Source of the DNA: Betaproteobacteria bacterium
Lineage (GTDB): Bacteria; Pseudomonadota; Gammaproteobacteria; Burkholderiales; SG8-39
Assembly (NCBI GenBank): GCA_007280315.1
Contig: QYQC01000078.1
Span: forward strand, 1-11,319
Direction: 5' to 3'
DNA length: 11,319 nt
The position numbers and the translations under genes are program-made. The notes beneath the pieces were generated by a model. That model ran no database searches. It had not been told where the DNA came from and saw only the letters and a program-made list of their open reading frames with translations. Position 1 is the stretch's first letter. Each line of letters opens with the position of its first letter. Positions 1 through 7,604 of the stretch are shown here, one piece after another.

Positions 1-1149
1 CCCGGATGGGTCGCATGGCGCGACGCACTGGCAGCCGCGCGCGTGCCGGGTCCGCACCTGGCCGGACCCGAGGATCTGGCTGCGCTGCCTTACACCTCGG
101 GCACCACCGGACATCCCAAGGGCTGCATGCACACGCACCGAACGCTCATGGCCACGGTCGCGCTTGCCGGTGTATGGTCGCGCAGCTCGCCCGACGATGT
201 TTCGCTGGCGGTGGTGCCGTTCTTTCATGCCACCGGCATGCAGATGCTGATGAACGCCAGCATCTACGTTGGCGCGGCCATCGTGGTGATGACGCGCTGG
301 GACCGCGAACTCGCGCTGAAACTGATCGAGCGCCACCAGGTGACGAGCTGGATCAATATTCCGACCATGGTGATCGACCTGTTCGCTAGCCCGAACCTGC
401 GCGCGGACAGCCTGAACAGCTTGCGCGGCATTTCGGGCGGCGGCGCCGCCATGCCCGAAGCCGTGGCCAAACGCCTGTTCGAACTCACCGGCCTCGAGTT
501 CTGCGAGGGTTACGGCCTGACCGAGACCGCCGCGCCCACGCACAGCAATCATCCCAGCCGACCCAAACGCCAGTGCCTCGGCATTCCCATCTGCAACACC
601 GACGCGCGCATCATCGATCCGACCACGTTCGAGGAACTGGGACCGGGAGAGACCGGCGAAATCATTTCTTCCGGCCCGCAGATTTTCACCGGCTACTGGA
701 ACAATCCGGAGGCAACCCGGGCCGCCTTCATCGAACACGACGGCAAGCGCTTCTTTCGCACCGGCGATCTCGGCCGCTACGACGAGGAAGGCTATTTCTT
801 CATCGTCGACCGTCTGAAGCGCATGATCAACGCCTCCGGCTTCAAGGTCTGGCCGGCAGAGGTGGAGGCGATGATGTACGCGCACCCGGACATTCAGGAG
901 GCGTGCATCATCGGTGCGCGCGACGCCTATCGTGGCGAGACGGTGAAGGCGGTGGTGGTGCTGAAGGCGGCGAGCAAGGATAGCGTTCGCGCCGAAGACA
1001 TCATCGATTGGTGCAAAGGGCATATGGCCGCGTACAAATGCCCGCGCAGCGTCGCGCTGGTAGATGCGCTGCCCAAGTCGGCGACCGGCAAGGTCATGTG
1101 GCGCGCATTGCAGGAACAGGAATTGGCAGGCAACTCGACACCCGCATGA
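1..1149 (+). CDS. Acyl-CoA ligase / AMP-dependent synthetase, 5'-truncated
   Basis: The frame is open from base 1, so the true start lies off the left edge. The methionine codon at 43 is internal, because the residues before it are already protein-like. The visible 382 residues hold the catalytic part of an ANL-superfamily adenylating enzyme, which activates a carboxylic acid to acyl-AMP and then acyl-CoA. Counting from base 1: the P-loop YTSGTTGHPKG at 31-41, GYGLTET at about 170-176, TGDLGRY at about 254-260, the hinge region VDRLKRMINASGFKVWPAEVE, and a C-terminal PKSATGK whose last lysine (about 364) is the expected catalytic lysine. Family members are usually about 520-560 residues, so roughly 150 N-terminal residues are missing. 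It resembles medium/long-chain fatty-acyl-CoA ligases, but the substrate cannot be read from sequence. The cyclase gene follows after 38 bp, probably in the same transcript. Confidence 0.93.
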   Translation, partial: PGWVAWRDALAAARVPGPHLAGPEDLAALPYTSGTTGHPKGCMHTHRTLMATVALAGVWSRSSPDDVSLAVVPFFHATGMQMLMNASIYVGAAIVVMTRWDRELALKLIERHQVTSWINIPTMVIDLFASPNLRADSLNSLRGISGGGAAMPEAVAKRLFELTGLEFCEGYGLTETAAPTHSNHPSRPKRQCLGIPICNTDARIIDPTTFEELGPGETGEIISSGPQIFTGYWNNPEATRAAFIEHDGKRFFRTGDLGRYDEEGYFFIVDRLKRMINASGFKVWPAEVEAMMYAHPDIQEACIIGARDAYRGETVKAVVVLKAASKDSVRAEDIIDWCKGHMAAYKCPRSVALVDALPKSATGKVMWRALQEQELAGNSTPA

Positions 1150-1187
1150 GTTGTAGTCGATGGGATTGGTAGTTCTTCGGAGACAGG

Positions 1188-2228
1188 ATGATGTCGGAAC
1201 GATGGAAGAAGCGCCCCCCAGGCTCGAACTGGGGCGAATTCGGCCCGGACGACGAGCGCGGCCGCATGAACCTGATCACGCCGGCGAAAGTGCTGCAGGG
1301 CGTGGCCGAAGTAAAGACCGGGACGCGCTTCTGTCTGTCCTTGCCGCTGGATTATCCGGGCGGCAACAAGATCAACCCGCGCCGGCGGCCGCCGCGGCGC
1401 TTTGCCACCGACCGCGCCGGCCGCGCCAATTTCAATTTTCTGCTGTCCGGCGAAAATTCGCGGCACACCGACGTGGTCTGCGACGACGGCGTGCTGTTGT
1501 GGCTGCAGTATTCGACGCAGTGGGACAGCCTCGCCCACATCGGCTCGCAGTTCGACGCCGATGGCGACGGCGTGGCCGAGACCGTGTTCTACAACGGCTG
1601 GCGTGCGGGCGACGATATCGTCGCGCCGCAGCACAATCAGGTGTCACCCTGGGGCTGCTTCGAGGGCAGCGAGGCGAGGCGCCTGGGCATAGAGAACATG
1701 GCCGAGAGCTGCGTGCAGGGTCGCGCAGTGATGATCGATCTCAACGCGCATTTCGGCCGCTGCCGCAAGGCCGTGGGCTACGAGGAATTGATGCGTGTGA
1801 TGGAGGCCGACAAGGTGGAGGTGGAGCAAGGGGACATGGCCTGCTTTTACACCGGCTGGGGTGACGTAATCATGGAAATGGGAGGCGAAGTCGACCTGCA
1901 GAAACTCGACGCCGCCTACCTCGGCCTGGACGGGCGCGACGACAGGCTGCTGCAATGGATCAGCGACAGCGGCGTCGCCGCGCTGATATCGGACAATTAC
2001 GCGGTGGAGCTGCTGCCCGCGCCGGAGCGGCCGGGCCGGCATCCGGCGATGCCGCTGCACGAACACTGCCTGTTCAAGCTGGGCGTGCACCTGGGCGAGA
2101 TCTGGTATCTCTCCGAACTGGCGCAATGGCTGCGCGCCCACGGGCGCAACCGCTTTCTGCTCACCGCGCCGCCGCTGCGATTGCCCGGCGCCGTGGGCTC
2201 GCCGGCGACACCGGTGGCGACGGTATAA
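1188..2228 (+). CDS. Cyclase-family (kynurenine formamidase-like) metal-dependent hydrolase
   Basis: The 346-residue protein matches the cyclase family (PF04199 type). The family includes bacterial kynurenine formamidase and isatin hydrolase, which hydrolyse amides or lactams using a divalent metal. The signature block is WDSLAHIG at 112-119, followed by FDADGDGVAE and YNG. Compared with the classical HxGTHxDxPxH metal motif, H117, G119 and D123 are kept, but the second histidine is Gln121 and the last histidine is absent. This puts it in the longer, divergent subfamily with WDS(L/F)AH and YNG blocks. The start is one of two adjacent ATGs (1188 or 1191); GGAG at 1179-1182 sits 5 or 8 bases upstream. 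There is no signal peptide, so it is probably cytoplasmic. It lies between an acyl-CoA ligase and an SDR enzyme, which suggests a ring-opening or hydrolytic step in a degradation pathway. The substrate is unknown. Confidence 0.85.
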   Translation: MMSERWKKRPPGSNWGEFGPDDERGRMNLITPAKVLQGVAEVKTGTRFCLSLPLDYPGGNKINPRRRPPRRFATDRAGRANFNFLLSGENSRHTDVVCDDGVLLWLQYSTQWDSLAHIGSQFDADGDGVAETVFYNGWRAGDDIVAPQHNQVSPWGCFEGSEARRLGIENMAESCVQGRAVMIDLNAHFGRCRKAVGYEELMRVMEADKVEVEQGDMACFYTGWGDVIMEMGGEVDLQKLDAAYLGLDGRDDRLLQWISDSGVAALISDNYAVELLPAPERPGRHPAMPLHEHCLFKLGVHLGEIWYLSELAQWLRAHGRNRFLLTAPPLRLPGAVGSPATPVATV

Positions 2229-2262
2229 AAAGAATGCTGATGATCATTGTTGGAGCTGAGCC

Positions 2263-3054
2263 ATGGAATTGAACAATGCAGTTTGCATCGTGACCGGTTC
2301 TGCCAGCGGCATCGGCGCCGCCAGCGCCGTCATGCTCGCCGCCAAAGGCGCGCGCGTAGTGGTCAACTACAGCAAGAGCGAGGCGGCGGCACGTGCCACG
2401 CTGAAGGCATGCGAAGCCGCGGGCGCGCGGTTTGGAGGGGAAGCGCTGCTGGTGAAGTCGGATGTGGCCGAGGACGCGGATTGCCGCCGCCTGGCGCAGT
2501 CGGCGTTGGACAAGTGGGGCCGCATCGACGCGCTGGTGAACAACGCCGGCGCGACCAAGTTCGCCAATCATGCCGATCTGGAGGCGCTTTCGGCCGAGGA
2601 TTTTCAGCGCATCTACGCGGTCAATGTCGTCGGCGCCTACCAGATGGTGCGCGCCTGTGCCCCTGCGATGAAAAATGCCGGTCGCGGCGCCGTGGTCAAC
2701 GTGTCGTCGATCGCAGGCAAGAACGGCATGGGATCGAGCATTGCCTACGCCGCCTCCAAGGGCGCGCTGAATACGCTCACCCTGTCGCTGGCGCGCGCGC
2801 TCGGCCCGGAAATCCGCGTCAACGCAGTCTGTCCCGGTTTGATCGACACCAAGTGGGTGCGCGACGGGTACGGCGCGCGCTTTGCGGCGGTTGAGGCGCG
2901 CTATCGACAGGGCACCGCGCTTGGCCGCCTGGGCACGCCCGAGGAAGTCGCGGGCGTCATCGTCTGGCTGATCGAAGGCGCCGACCTGGTGACCGGCGAG
3001 ACCATCATGGTCGACAGCGGCATGCACATGGGTTTGATCCCTCCGAAAATTTAA
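2263..3054 (+). CDS. SDR-family NAD(P)-dependent oxidoreductase (FabG-like)
   Basis: A classical short-chain dehydrogenase/reductase of 263 residues, the usual length. It interconverts an alcohol and a ketone using NAD(P)(H). The Rossmann glycine motif TGSASGIG is at 11-18 and NNAG at 93-96. The catalytic tetrad is N121, S149, Y162 and K166, with the normal YxxxK spacing. The segment INAVCPGLIDT-like (RVNAVCPGLIDTKWV) and the C-terminal TGETIMVDSG block are typical of FabG-like members. The cofactor-choice position after beta-2 reads NYSKS, which hints at NADP but is not decisive. The start is supported by TGGAG at 2251-2255. It follows the cyclase gene by 34 bp and is probably the last gene of that operon. 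FabG similarity alone does not make it the fatty-acid synthesis enzyme, and the context favours a catabolic dehydrogenase. Confidence 0.93.
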   Translation: MELNNAVCIVTGSASGIGAASAVMLAAKGARVVVNYSKSEAAARATLKACEAAGARFGGEALLVKSDVAEDADCRRLAQSALDKWGRIDALVNNAGATKFANHADLEALSAEDFQRIYAVNVVGAYQMVRACAPAMKNAGRGAVVNVSSIAGKNGMGSSIAYAASKGALNTLTLSLARALGPEIRVNAVCPGLIDTKWVRDGYGARFAAVEARYRQGTALGRLGTPEEVAGVIVWLIEGADLVTGETIMVDSGMHMGLIPPKI

Positions 3055-3140
3055 CGGTTTCGATTTGCGTCGAAAACAGGATTGGTCATCGATGAAAATT
3101 ATCGAGCTTTCCACAATAGACGACAAACGCACTTCGAAAA

Positions 3141-3219
3141 TGTCATTCCGAGGGCAATGCCCGAGGAATCTGCTTTTGTGTGCAATAAAAGCAGATTCCT
3201 CCCTGCGGTCGGAATGACA
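3141..3219. repeat. Nested palindromic intergenic repeat (MITE/REP-like)
   Basis: A long imperfect inverted repeat in the gap between the SDR and aldo/keto reductase genes. Outer arms of 11 bp (3141-3151 and 3209-3219, TGTCATTCCGA and its complement) and inner arms of 15 bp (3163-3177 and 3187-3201, GAGGAATCTGCTTTT and its complement) pair perfectly around a 9-base loop (3178-3186). Between outer and inner arms sit unequal inserts that fold on themselves: GGGC-AAT-GCCC at 3152-3162 on the left and CC-TGC-GG at 3202-3208 on the right. Single-stranded, it would therefore form a cross-shaped structure. The GTCATTCCGAG...GAATCTGC words resemble dispersed palindromic repeats seen between genes in many bacterial genomes; this is from memory and unverified. 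No transposase is present, so if mobile it would depend on another element. In RNA it could also act as a terminator or stabilising stem. Confidence 0.8.
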
Positions 3220-3262
3220 ATTGTCGGGTGAACCTCATAACGAATTTCGGAAAGATCATTAG

Positions 3263-4300
3263 ATGAAACTAAATCAGCTTGGCGAAAGCGATCTGCACGT
3301 CACGGAAATCTGTCTCGGCACCATGACCTGGGGCGAGCAGAACAGCGAGCGCGACGCGCATCTGCAGCTCGATTTCGCGCTCGATCACGGCATCAATTTC
3401 ATCGACACCGCAGAAATGTACCCGGTGCCGCCGGGCGCCGGCACCTACGCGCGTACTGAATCCTTTCTGGGTACCTGGCTGGCGAAACAGAAGCGCGACC
3501 GGCTGGTGCTGGCGAGCAAGGTCGCTGGGCCGGGGCGGCGCGACTGGGTGCGCGGCGGCCGCACGGCGCTCACGCGCGAGAACGTCACCGAAGCGGTAAA
3601 CGACAGCCTGGCGCGGCTGCACACCGACTATCTAGACCTGTACCAGATCCACTGGCCGGGGCGAAACGTGCCGATGTTCGGCGTCACCCGCTTCGATCCG
3701 TCCAAAGAGACGCCGGGCGTGGCCATTCTCGATCAGATCGAAACCATGGCTACATTGATCAAAGCGGGCAAGATCCGGCATTACGGCTTATCGAACGAAA
3801 CCACCTGGGGCCTGTGCGAATTCCTGCGTCTCGCACGCGCGAACGGCCTGCCGCCACCGCTGACGATCCAGAACTGCTACAGCCTGGTGAACCGCATGTT
3901 CGACGGCGATCTGGCCGAGGCGAGTTTTCGCGAACGCGTGCCGCTGCTCGCCTACAGCCCGCTCGCCATGGGCATGCTCACCGGAAAATTTGCGGGTGGC
4001 GCGATGCCGCCGCGCTCGCGCCTGGGCCGCTACGCCGACTTCGGCGAGCGCTACAAGCGCGATCTGGTGCGCACTGCGGCCGACGAATATTGCCAGCTGG
4101 CCAAGAGCCGCGGGCTCAGCCCGACCGAATTGGCGATGGCGTTCGTGCGCACGCGCTGGTTCGTCGCCTCCACGATTATCGGCGCAACCGACCTGGCGCA
4201 ACTGAAGCAGAACCTCGACAGCGTCAAAGTCGAACTCGATGCCGATACGCTGGCGGGCATCGACGCCATTCACCGGCGCTATCCCAACCCGTCGGCCTGA
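3263..4300 (+). CDS. tas: Tas-like aldo/keto reductase
   Basis: This 345-residue protein closely resembles E. coli Tas, an NADP(H)-dependent aldo/keto reductase. The matching stretches are the N-terminal LGTMTWGEQNSE, FIDTAEMYPVPP, LDLYQIHWP, GLSNETTWG, LLAYSPLAMGMLTGK and IIGAT blocks. The catalytic tetrad is D48, Y53, K86 and H130. Length matches the family. The start at 3263 is preceded by GGAAAG (3249-3254) at normal spacing. Tas reduces carbonyls and was first noticed as a suppressor of a tyrosine auxotroph; its physiological substrate is not established. Here it sits just downstream of a palindromic repeat, and a family III CoA transferase follows 15 bp later, so the two are probably co-transcribed. 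The homology is strong, but whether it does the same job as E. coli Tas is an inference. Confidence 0.9.
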   Translation: MKLNQLGESDLHVTEICLGTMTWGEQNSERDAHLQLDFALDHGINFIDTAEMYPVPPGAGTYARTESFLGTWLAKQKRDRLVLASKVAGPGRRDWVRGGRTALTRENVTEAVNDSLARLHTDYLDLYQIHWPGRNVPMFGVTRFDPSKETPGVAILDQIETMATLIKAGKIRHYGLSNETTWGLCEFLRLARANGLPPPLTIQNCYSLVNRMFDGDLAEASFRERVPLLAYSPLAMGMLTGKFAGGAMPPRSRLGRYADFGERYKRDLVRTAADEYCQLAKSRGLSPTELAMAFVRTRWFVASTIIGATDLAQLKQNLDSVKVELDADTLAGIDAIHRRYPNPSA

Positions 4301-4315
4301 TCGCGACGGCGCATC

Positions 4316-5557
4316 ATGGCAGCGACGCTACCGCCCGCGCAGGGCGGCACTGGACAGGGGGAGGCGCCGCGCGCGCATGCGCTGCCGCTTGCGGGAATCC
4401 GGGTGATCGAGTTCGCGCACATGGTAATGGGCCCGGCGTGCGGCCTGGTGCTTGCCGATCTCGGTGCCGAAGTGATCAAGATCGAACCAGTGGAAGGCGA
4501 CAATACGCGCCGCCTGAGCGGCACCGGCGCCGGCTTCTGGGTCACCTACAATCGCAACAAGAAAAGCCTGGCGCTCGATCTGAAGTCGCCCGCGGGTCTG
4601 AAGATTGCGTTGCAACTCCTGTTGACGGCGGATGTGATTACCGAAAATTTCCGCTCCGGCGCTCTGGAGAAACTCGGTCTTGGCTACGAGGCGGTGAGGC
4701 AGCTACGGCCCGAAATCATCTACTGCTCGCTTAAGGGTTTCCTGCCCGGTCCGTACGCCGGGCGCACGGCGCTGGACGAAGTGGTGCAGATGATGGGAGG
4801 TCTTGCCTACATGACCGGACCGGAAGGCCGCCCGTTGCGCGCGGGCGCCTCGGTGAACGACATCATGGGCGGCATGTTCGGCGCCATTGCGATTCTTGCC
4901 GCATTGCATGAACGCAGCAGCACCGGCCGCGGACAGCTGGTGCAAAGCGCGCTGTTCGAGAACAACGTATTTCTGGTGGCGCAGCACATGATGCAGTACG
5001 CCGTCACCGGCAAACCCGCAGCGCCCATGCCCAGCCGCCTGTCCGCCTGGGCCATCTACGACGTGTTCGACACCGCCGACGGGTCGCAGCTGTTCGTCGG
5101 CGTGGTCAGCGATACGCAATGGAAGGCTTTCTGCGAGCGTTTCGACATGGCCGAACTCGCGGCGGACGCGACACTCGCCACCAACAATCAGCGCGTGCAC
5201 GCGCGCGAGCGCCTGCTGCCGCCGGTGCGCGCGCGATTCGCGCAAATGCGCAAAGCGGAATTGATGCAGGCGTGCGAGCGCGCCGGCCTGCCCTATGCGC
5301 CCATCGTCAAGCCGCAGGAACTGTTCGAGGATCCGCATTTGAACGCGTCGGGTGGATTCGCCGAAATCACCCTCGAGGATGGTCGCGCGGGCAGGGTGCC
5401 CAAGCTTCCGCTCGAAATGGATGGTCGCCGCTTTGGCGCCGAGCTCGACGTGCCGGCGGCGGGCAGCCACACGCGTGAGCTGCTGGCCGAGCTCGGTTAT
5501 GCCGAAGCTGAAGTGGAGCAGCTTGCCGCGACCGGCACGATCGGCGCTCCAACCTGA
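4316..5557 (+). CDS. Family III CoA transferase (CaiB/BaiF type)
   Basis: The 413-residue protein has the family III layout: N-terminal LPLAGIRVIEFAHMVMGPACG, LADLGAEVIKIEPVEGD, then NRNKKSLALDLKSPAG, ENFRSG and YCSLKGF. The conserved aspartate that carries the acyl group is D182, in SVNDIMGGMFGA. It would move CoA from an acyl-CoA donor to a carboxylate by way of an Asp-anhydride intermediate. There are about 23 extra residues before the usual family start near LPLAGIRV. The only in-frame alternative I see in that stretch is a GTG at 4403, inside the conserved block, so ATG 4316 is kept although its ribosome site is weak. It is 15 bp downstream of the aldo/keto reductase gene. Formyl-CoA, carnitine, bile-acid, mesaconyl or 2-methylacyl-CoA racemase roles cannot be told apart here. 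Confidence 0.92.
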   Translation: MAATLPPAQGGTGQGEAPRAHALPLAGIRVIEFAHMVMGPACGLVLADLGAEVIKIEPVEGDNTRRLSGTGAGFWVTYNRNKKSLALDLKSPAGLKIALQLLLTADVITENFRSGALEKLGLGYEAVRQLRPEIIYCSLKGFLPGPYAGRTALDEVVQMMGGLAYMTGPEGRPLRAGASVNDIMGGMFGAIAILAALHERSSTGRGQLVQSALFENNVFLVAQHMMQYAVTGKPAAPMPSRLSAWAIYDVFDTADGSQLFVGVVSDTQWKAFCERFDMAELAADATLATNNQRVHARERLLPPVRARFAQMRKAELMQACERAGLPYAPIVKPQELFEDPHLNASGGFAEITLEDGRAGRVPKLPLEMDGRRFGAELDVPAAGSHTRELLAELGYAEAEVEQLAATGTIGAPT

Positions 5558-5663
5558 TACACGTCAACAAGCCCATTTCACGAGCAAGGACATCCGCGCC
5601 GCGCGCGCCATTAACGCGCCCGGATTTGAATTTTCCGCAGCGGACCCCATGTAGAATGCACTC

Positions 5664-5972
5664 ATGGCGGAAATAGTCACCTTGCTCATTCTGGCAGTGC
5701 TTGTCTGGCTCTGGTTCGACAGCATGCGCGCGCGTGAGCGCGCGCTGGCATCGGGTAAGCGCGCGTGCGAGCGCGACGGCCTGATGTTCCTCGACGAAAC
5801 GGTGGAGTGCGTCGCGCTCGGCGTGGCGCGCAATGGCGACGGGCAGGTGGCGCTGCGCCGCACCTACGGTTTTGAATTCAGCGACACCGGCAACAACCGC
5901 CGCAGCGGCAGCGTGGTCATGCTCGGAGGGGAGGTGGAGTCGCTCTACACCGAGCCCTACCTGATTCAATGA
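5664..5972 (+). CDS. DUF3301-family small membrane-anchored protein
   Basis: A 102-residue protein with one N-terminal hydrophobic segment (about residues 4-18) followed by a short soluble domain. The block FDSMRARERAL, then a CxxxGLxFLDETV segment, then RRTYGFEFSDTGNNRRSG and a final GGEVESLYTEP, matches the DUF3301 family as I remember it. The function is unknown; it is probably an inner-membrane protein with its soluble part facing the cytoplasm. The start is chosen because it begins directly at the membrane segment, as family members do. No clear Shine-Dalgarno is visible upstream. Its stop codon overlaps the fpr start (ATGA at 5969-5972), so translation of the two is probably coupled. 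It heads a four-gene run up to 8393. Confidence 0.88.
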   Translation: MAEIVTLLILAVLVWLWFDSMRARERALASGKRACERDGLMFLDETVECVALGVARNGDGQVALRRTYGFEFSDTGNNRRSGSVVMLGGEVESLYTEPYLIQ

Positions 5973-6712
5973 GCAAATGGGTCGAAGGCAAGGTGGTGGC
6001 GCAGAAGCACTGGGCCGGGCTGCTGTATTCGCTCAAGGTCGAGGCCGAAGTTGCGCCGTTCCAGGCAGGGCAGTTCACCAAGCTGGCGCTCCCGGTCGAC
6101 GGCGCCATGGTCGGGCGTCCCTATTCCTTCGTAAACGCGCCCTCGGTGCGGCCGCATGAATTCTATTACGTGGTGCTGCCCGATCATCCGCTGACGCCGC
6201 GTCTGGCCAAACTCGAAGCGGGCGACACCGTTTTCCTGGCGCCAACCGCGAACGGTTTTCTCACGCTGACCGAGGTGCCGGAGGGCGAGCACTTGTGGTT
6301 ACTGGCTACCGGCACGGCGTTGGGTCCGTTCCTGTCCATCCTCGGGACCGAGGCGCCGTGGCGGCGGTTCAGCCGCGTGGTGCTGGTACATGCGGTGCGC
6401 CGCGTCGAGGAACTGTGTTATCAGGACGAGATACAGTCGCTGCTGGCGCGCCACGCCGGAAAGTTCGCGTTCGTGCCTTTCGTCAGCGGTGAATCCAACG
6501 ATTTTGCCCTGGACGGGCGCATTCCCAGGGCGATCGAAGACGGGCGGCTGGAACACAGGGCCGGCGTCAAGCTGGAAGCGCAGTCCTCGCGCCTGATGGT
6601 CTGCGGCAATCCGGCGATGGTCGCCGACACGGTGCAGGCATTGCAGCAGCGCGGAATGAAAAAGCACCGCCGGCGTGATCCTGGGCAGATCAGCGTGGAA
6701 AACTACTGGTAA
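5969..6712 (+). CDS. fpr: Ferredoxin--NADP(+) reductase
   Basis: The 247-residue protein matches bacterial Fpr along its whole length, including the N-terminal GKVV...HWAGLLYSLKV, PFQAGQFTKL, the FAD-binding GRPYSF (R50-S53), the NADPH-binding LATGTALGP (G115-P120), MVCGNPAMV and the C-terminal ENYW ending. It transfers electrons between NADPH and ferredoxin or flavodoxin in the cytoplasm, using FAD. Length and the tryptophan terminus agree with the E. coli enzyme. Translation begins inside the stop of the DUF3301 gene (4-bp overlap), and the next gene starts 2 bp after its stop, so it is embedded in an operon. In other proteobacteria fpr supports Fe-S assembly, biotin synthesis and oxidative-stress responses. 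No SoxR or FinR regulator is visible nearby. Confidence 0.96.
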   Translation: MSKWVEGKVVAQKHWAGLLYSLKVEAEVAPFQAGQFTKLALPVDGAMVGRPYSFVNAPSVRPHEFYYVVLPDHPLTPRLAKLEAGDTVFLAPTANGFLTLTEVPEGEHLWLLATGTALGPFLSILGTEAPWRRFSRVVLVHAVRRVEELCYQDEIQSLLARHAGKFAFVPFVSGESNDFALDGRIPRAIEDGRLEHRAGVKLEAQSSRLMVCGNPAMVADTVQALQQRGMKKHRRRDPGQISVENYW

Positions 6713-6714
6713 GC

Positions 6715-7593
6715 ATGCTGCGACGTCTGCTGCAATCCGCATTCCTTCTGCTGGCCCTGGCTGCGCTCGCCGGCTGCGGCGGCGCGCGCATCGCCTACAA
6801 CAATGCCGATACCGTGGTGCGCTGGATGGCGGACGATTATTTCGCGCTCGAGGGCGTACAGGACGACGAGTTCAAGGCGCGCCTGGCGCGCTTTCATGCC
6901 TGGCACCGTAACCAGGAACTGCCGCGCTACAGCGCATTGGCGGCGAGCGCAGGCGAAAAGCTCGCCGACGGGCTGACCGAGCAGAAGTTGGAGTGGGCCT
7001 GGGACAGCGTCATGGAACGCTATCGCCACATGGCGCGTCGGGCGGCGCCGGAACTGGCGGCGGTACTGGTCACGCTGACACCGGCCCAATTCGAGCAACT
7101 GGAAAAGAAGTACGCCAAGTCCGACGCCGAGTATGCGAGGAAACACCTGAAGGGCGGCGAAGCGAAGCAACGCGAACGGCGCGAAGAACGCAACCTCGAA
7201 CTGATGCGCGAATGGTTCGGCGCTCTGTCCGATGAGCAGGAAGCGCGCCTGAAGAGCGCGAGCGCCAGGTTGCCGCAGCTTGCCGCGCTGCGTCTGCAGA
7301 ACCGGCAGCGGCGCCAGCGGGAATTCGTCGAACTGCTGAAGACCCACCGCAATCCCGCGGAACTCGAGCCCGGGCTGCGGCAGTGGCTCGGCAACTGGGA
7401 GCACGGCGCGGCGCCCGATTACCTGCGCCTGTCGCTACAGTATCGGCGGGAATATATGCAGATGCTGCTGGAACTGGACCGCTCTCTCGCCCCGGAACAG
7501 CGCGCCCACGCGGTGGCGCGCCTCAACGACTATTCGCAGCTGTTCGCGGCACTCGCCGGGCAGGGCAAGCTGGCGCGCAGCGGCGCTGACTGA
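6715..7593 (+). CDS. DUF6279-type lipoprotein
   Basis: The N-terminus is a lipoprotein signal: two arginines, a hydrophobic stretch and the lipobox LAGC with the lipidated cysteine at C21. The mature protein (about 270 residues) is mostly charged and alpha-helical. It opens with RIAYNNADTVVRWMADDYFAL and includes WHRNQELPRY, ELAAVLVTLTPAQ, and REERNLELMREWFGALSDEQ. This is the pattern of DUF6279 lipoproteins common in gamma- and betaproteobacteria, whose function is unknown. LTPAQFEQLEKKY and LSDEQEARLK recall the helical repeats of periplasmic CpxP/Spy-type proteins, but that likeness is weak. No Asp follows the cysteine (the next residues are Gly-Gly), so outer-membrane sorting is expected. 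It is 2 bp downstream of fpr and 11 bp upstream of the hydrolase gene. Confidence 0.88.
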   Translation: MLRRLLQSAFLLLALAALAGCGGARIAYNNADTVVRWMADDYFALEGVQDDEFKARLARFHAWHRNQELPRYSALAASAGEKLADGLTEQKLEWAWDSVMERYRHMARRAAPELAAVLVTLTPAQFEQLEKKYAKSDAEYARKHLKGGEAKQRERREERNLELMREWFGALSDEQEARLKSASARLPQLAALRLQNRQRRQREFVELLKTHRNPAELEPGLRQWLGNWEHGAAPDYLRLSLQYRREYMQMLLELDRSLAPEQRAHAVARLNDYSQLFAALAGQGKLARSGAD

Positions 7594-7604
7594 GACGGCC
7601 GGCG

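Noticed and set aside
3058..3075. TTTCGA/TCGAAA hairpin just after the SDR stop as a terminator
   Set aside because: The stem is only 6 bp and AT-rich, with no T-run after it. The larger palindrome at 3141-3219 is the better candidate.
2161..3132. Long minus-strand open frame (323 codons) opposite the SDR gene
   Set aside because: The plus-strand SDR has a complete catalytic tetrad and ribosome site; the antisense frame has none of these and shadow-like composition.
3216..3225. GACAATTGTC palindrome as a regulator operator before the Tas-like gene
   Set aside because: It overlaps the end of the large inverted repeat, occurs only once and has no nearby regulator gene to support it.
3814..4734. 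Plus-strand open frame (306 codons) overlapping the Tas-like and CoA transferase genes in another frame
   Set aside because: Arg/Ala-rich out-of-frame product of two well-recognised genes.
5626..5657. TTGAAT and TAGAAT as a promoter before the DUF3301 gene
   Set aside because: Spacing is 20 bases, and transcription would start at the ATG itself with no ribosome site. It is possible as a leaderless start but unsupported.
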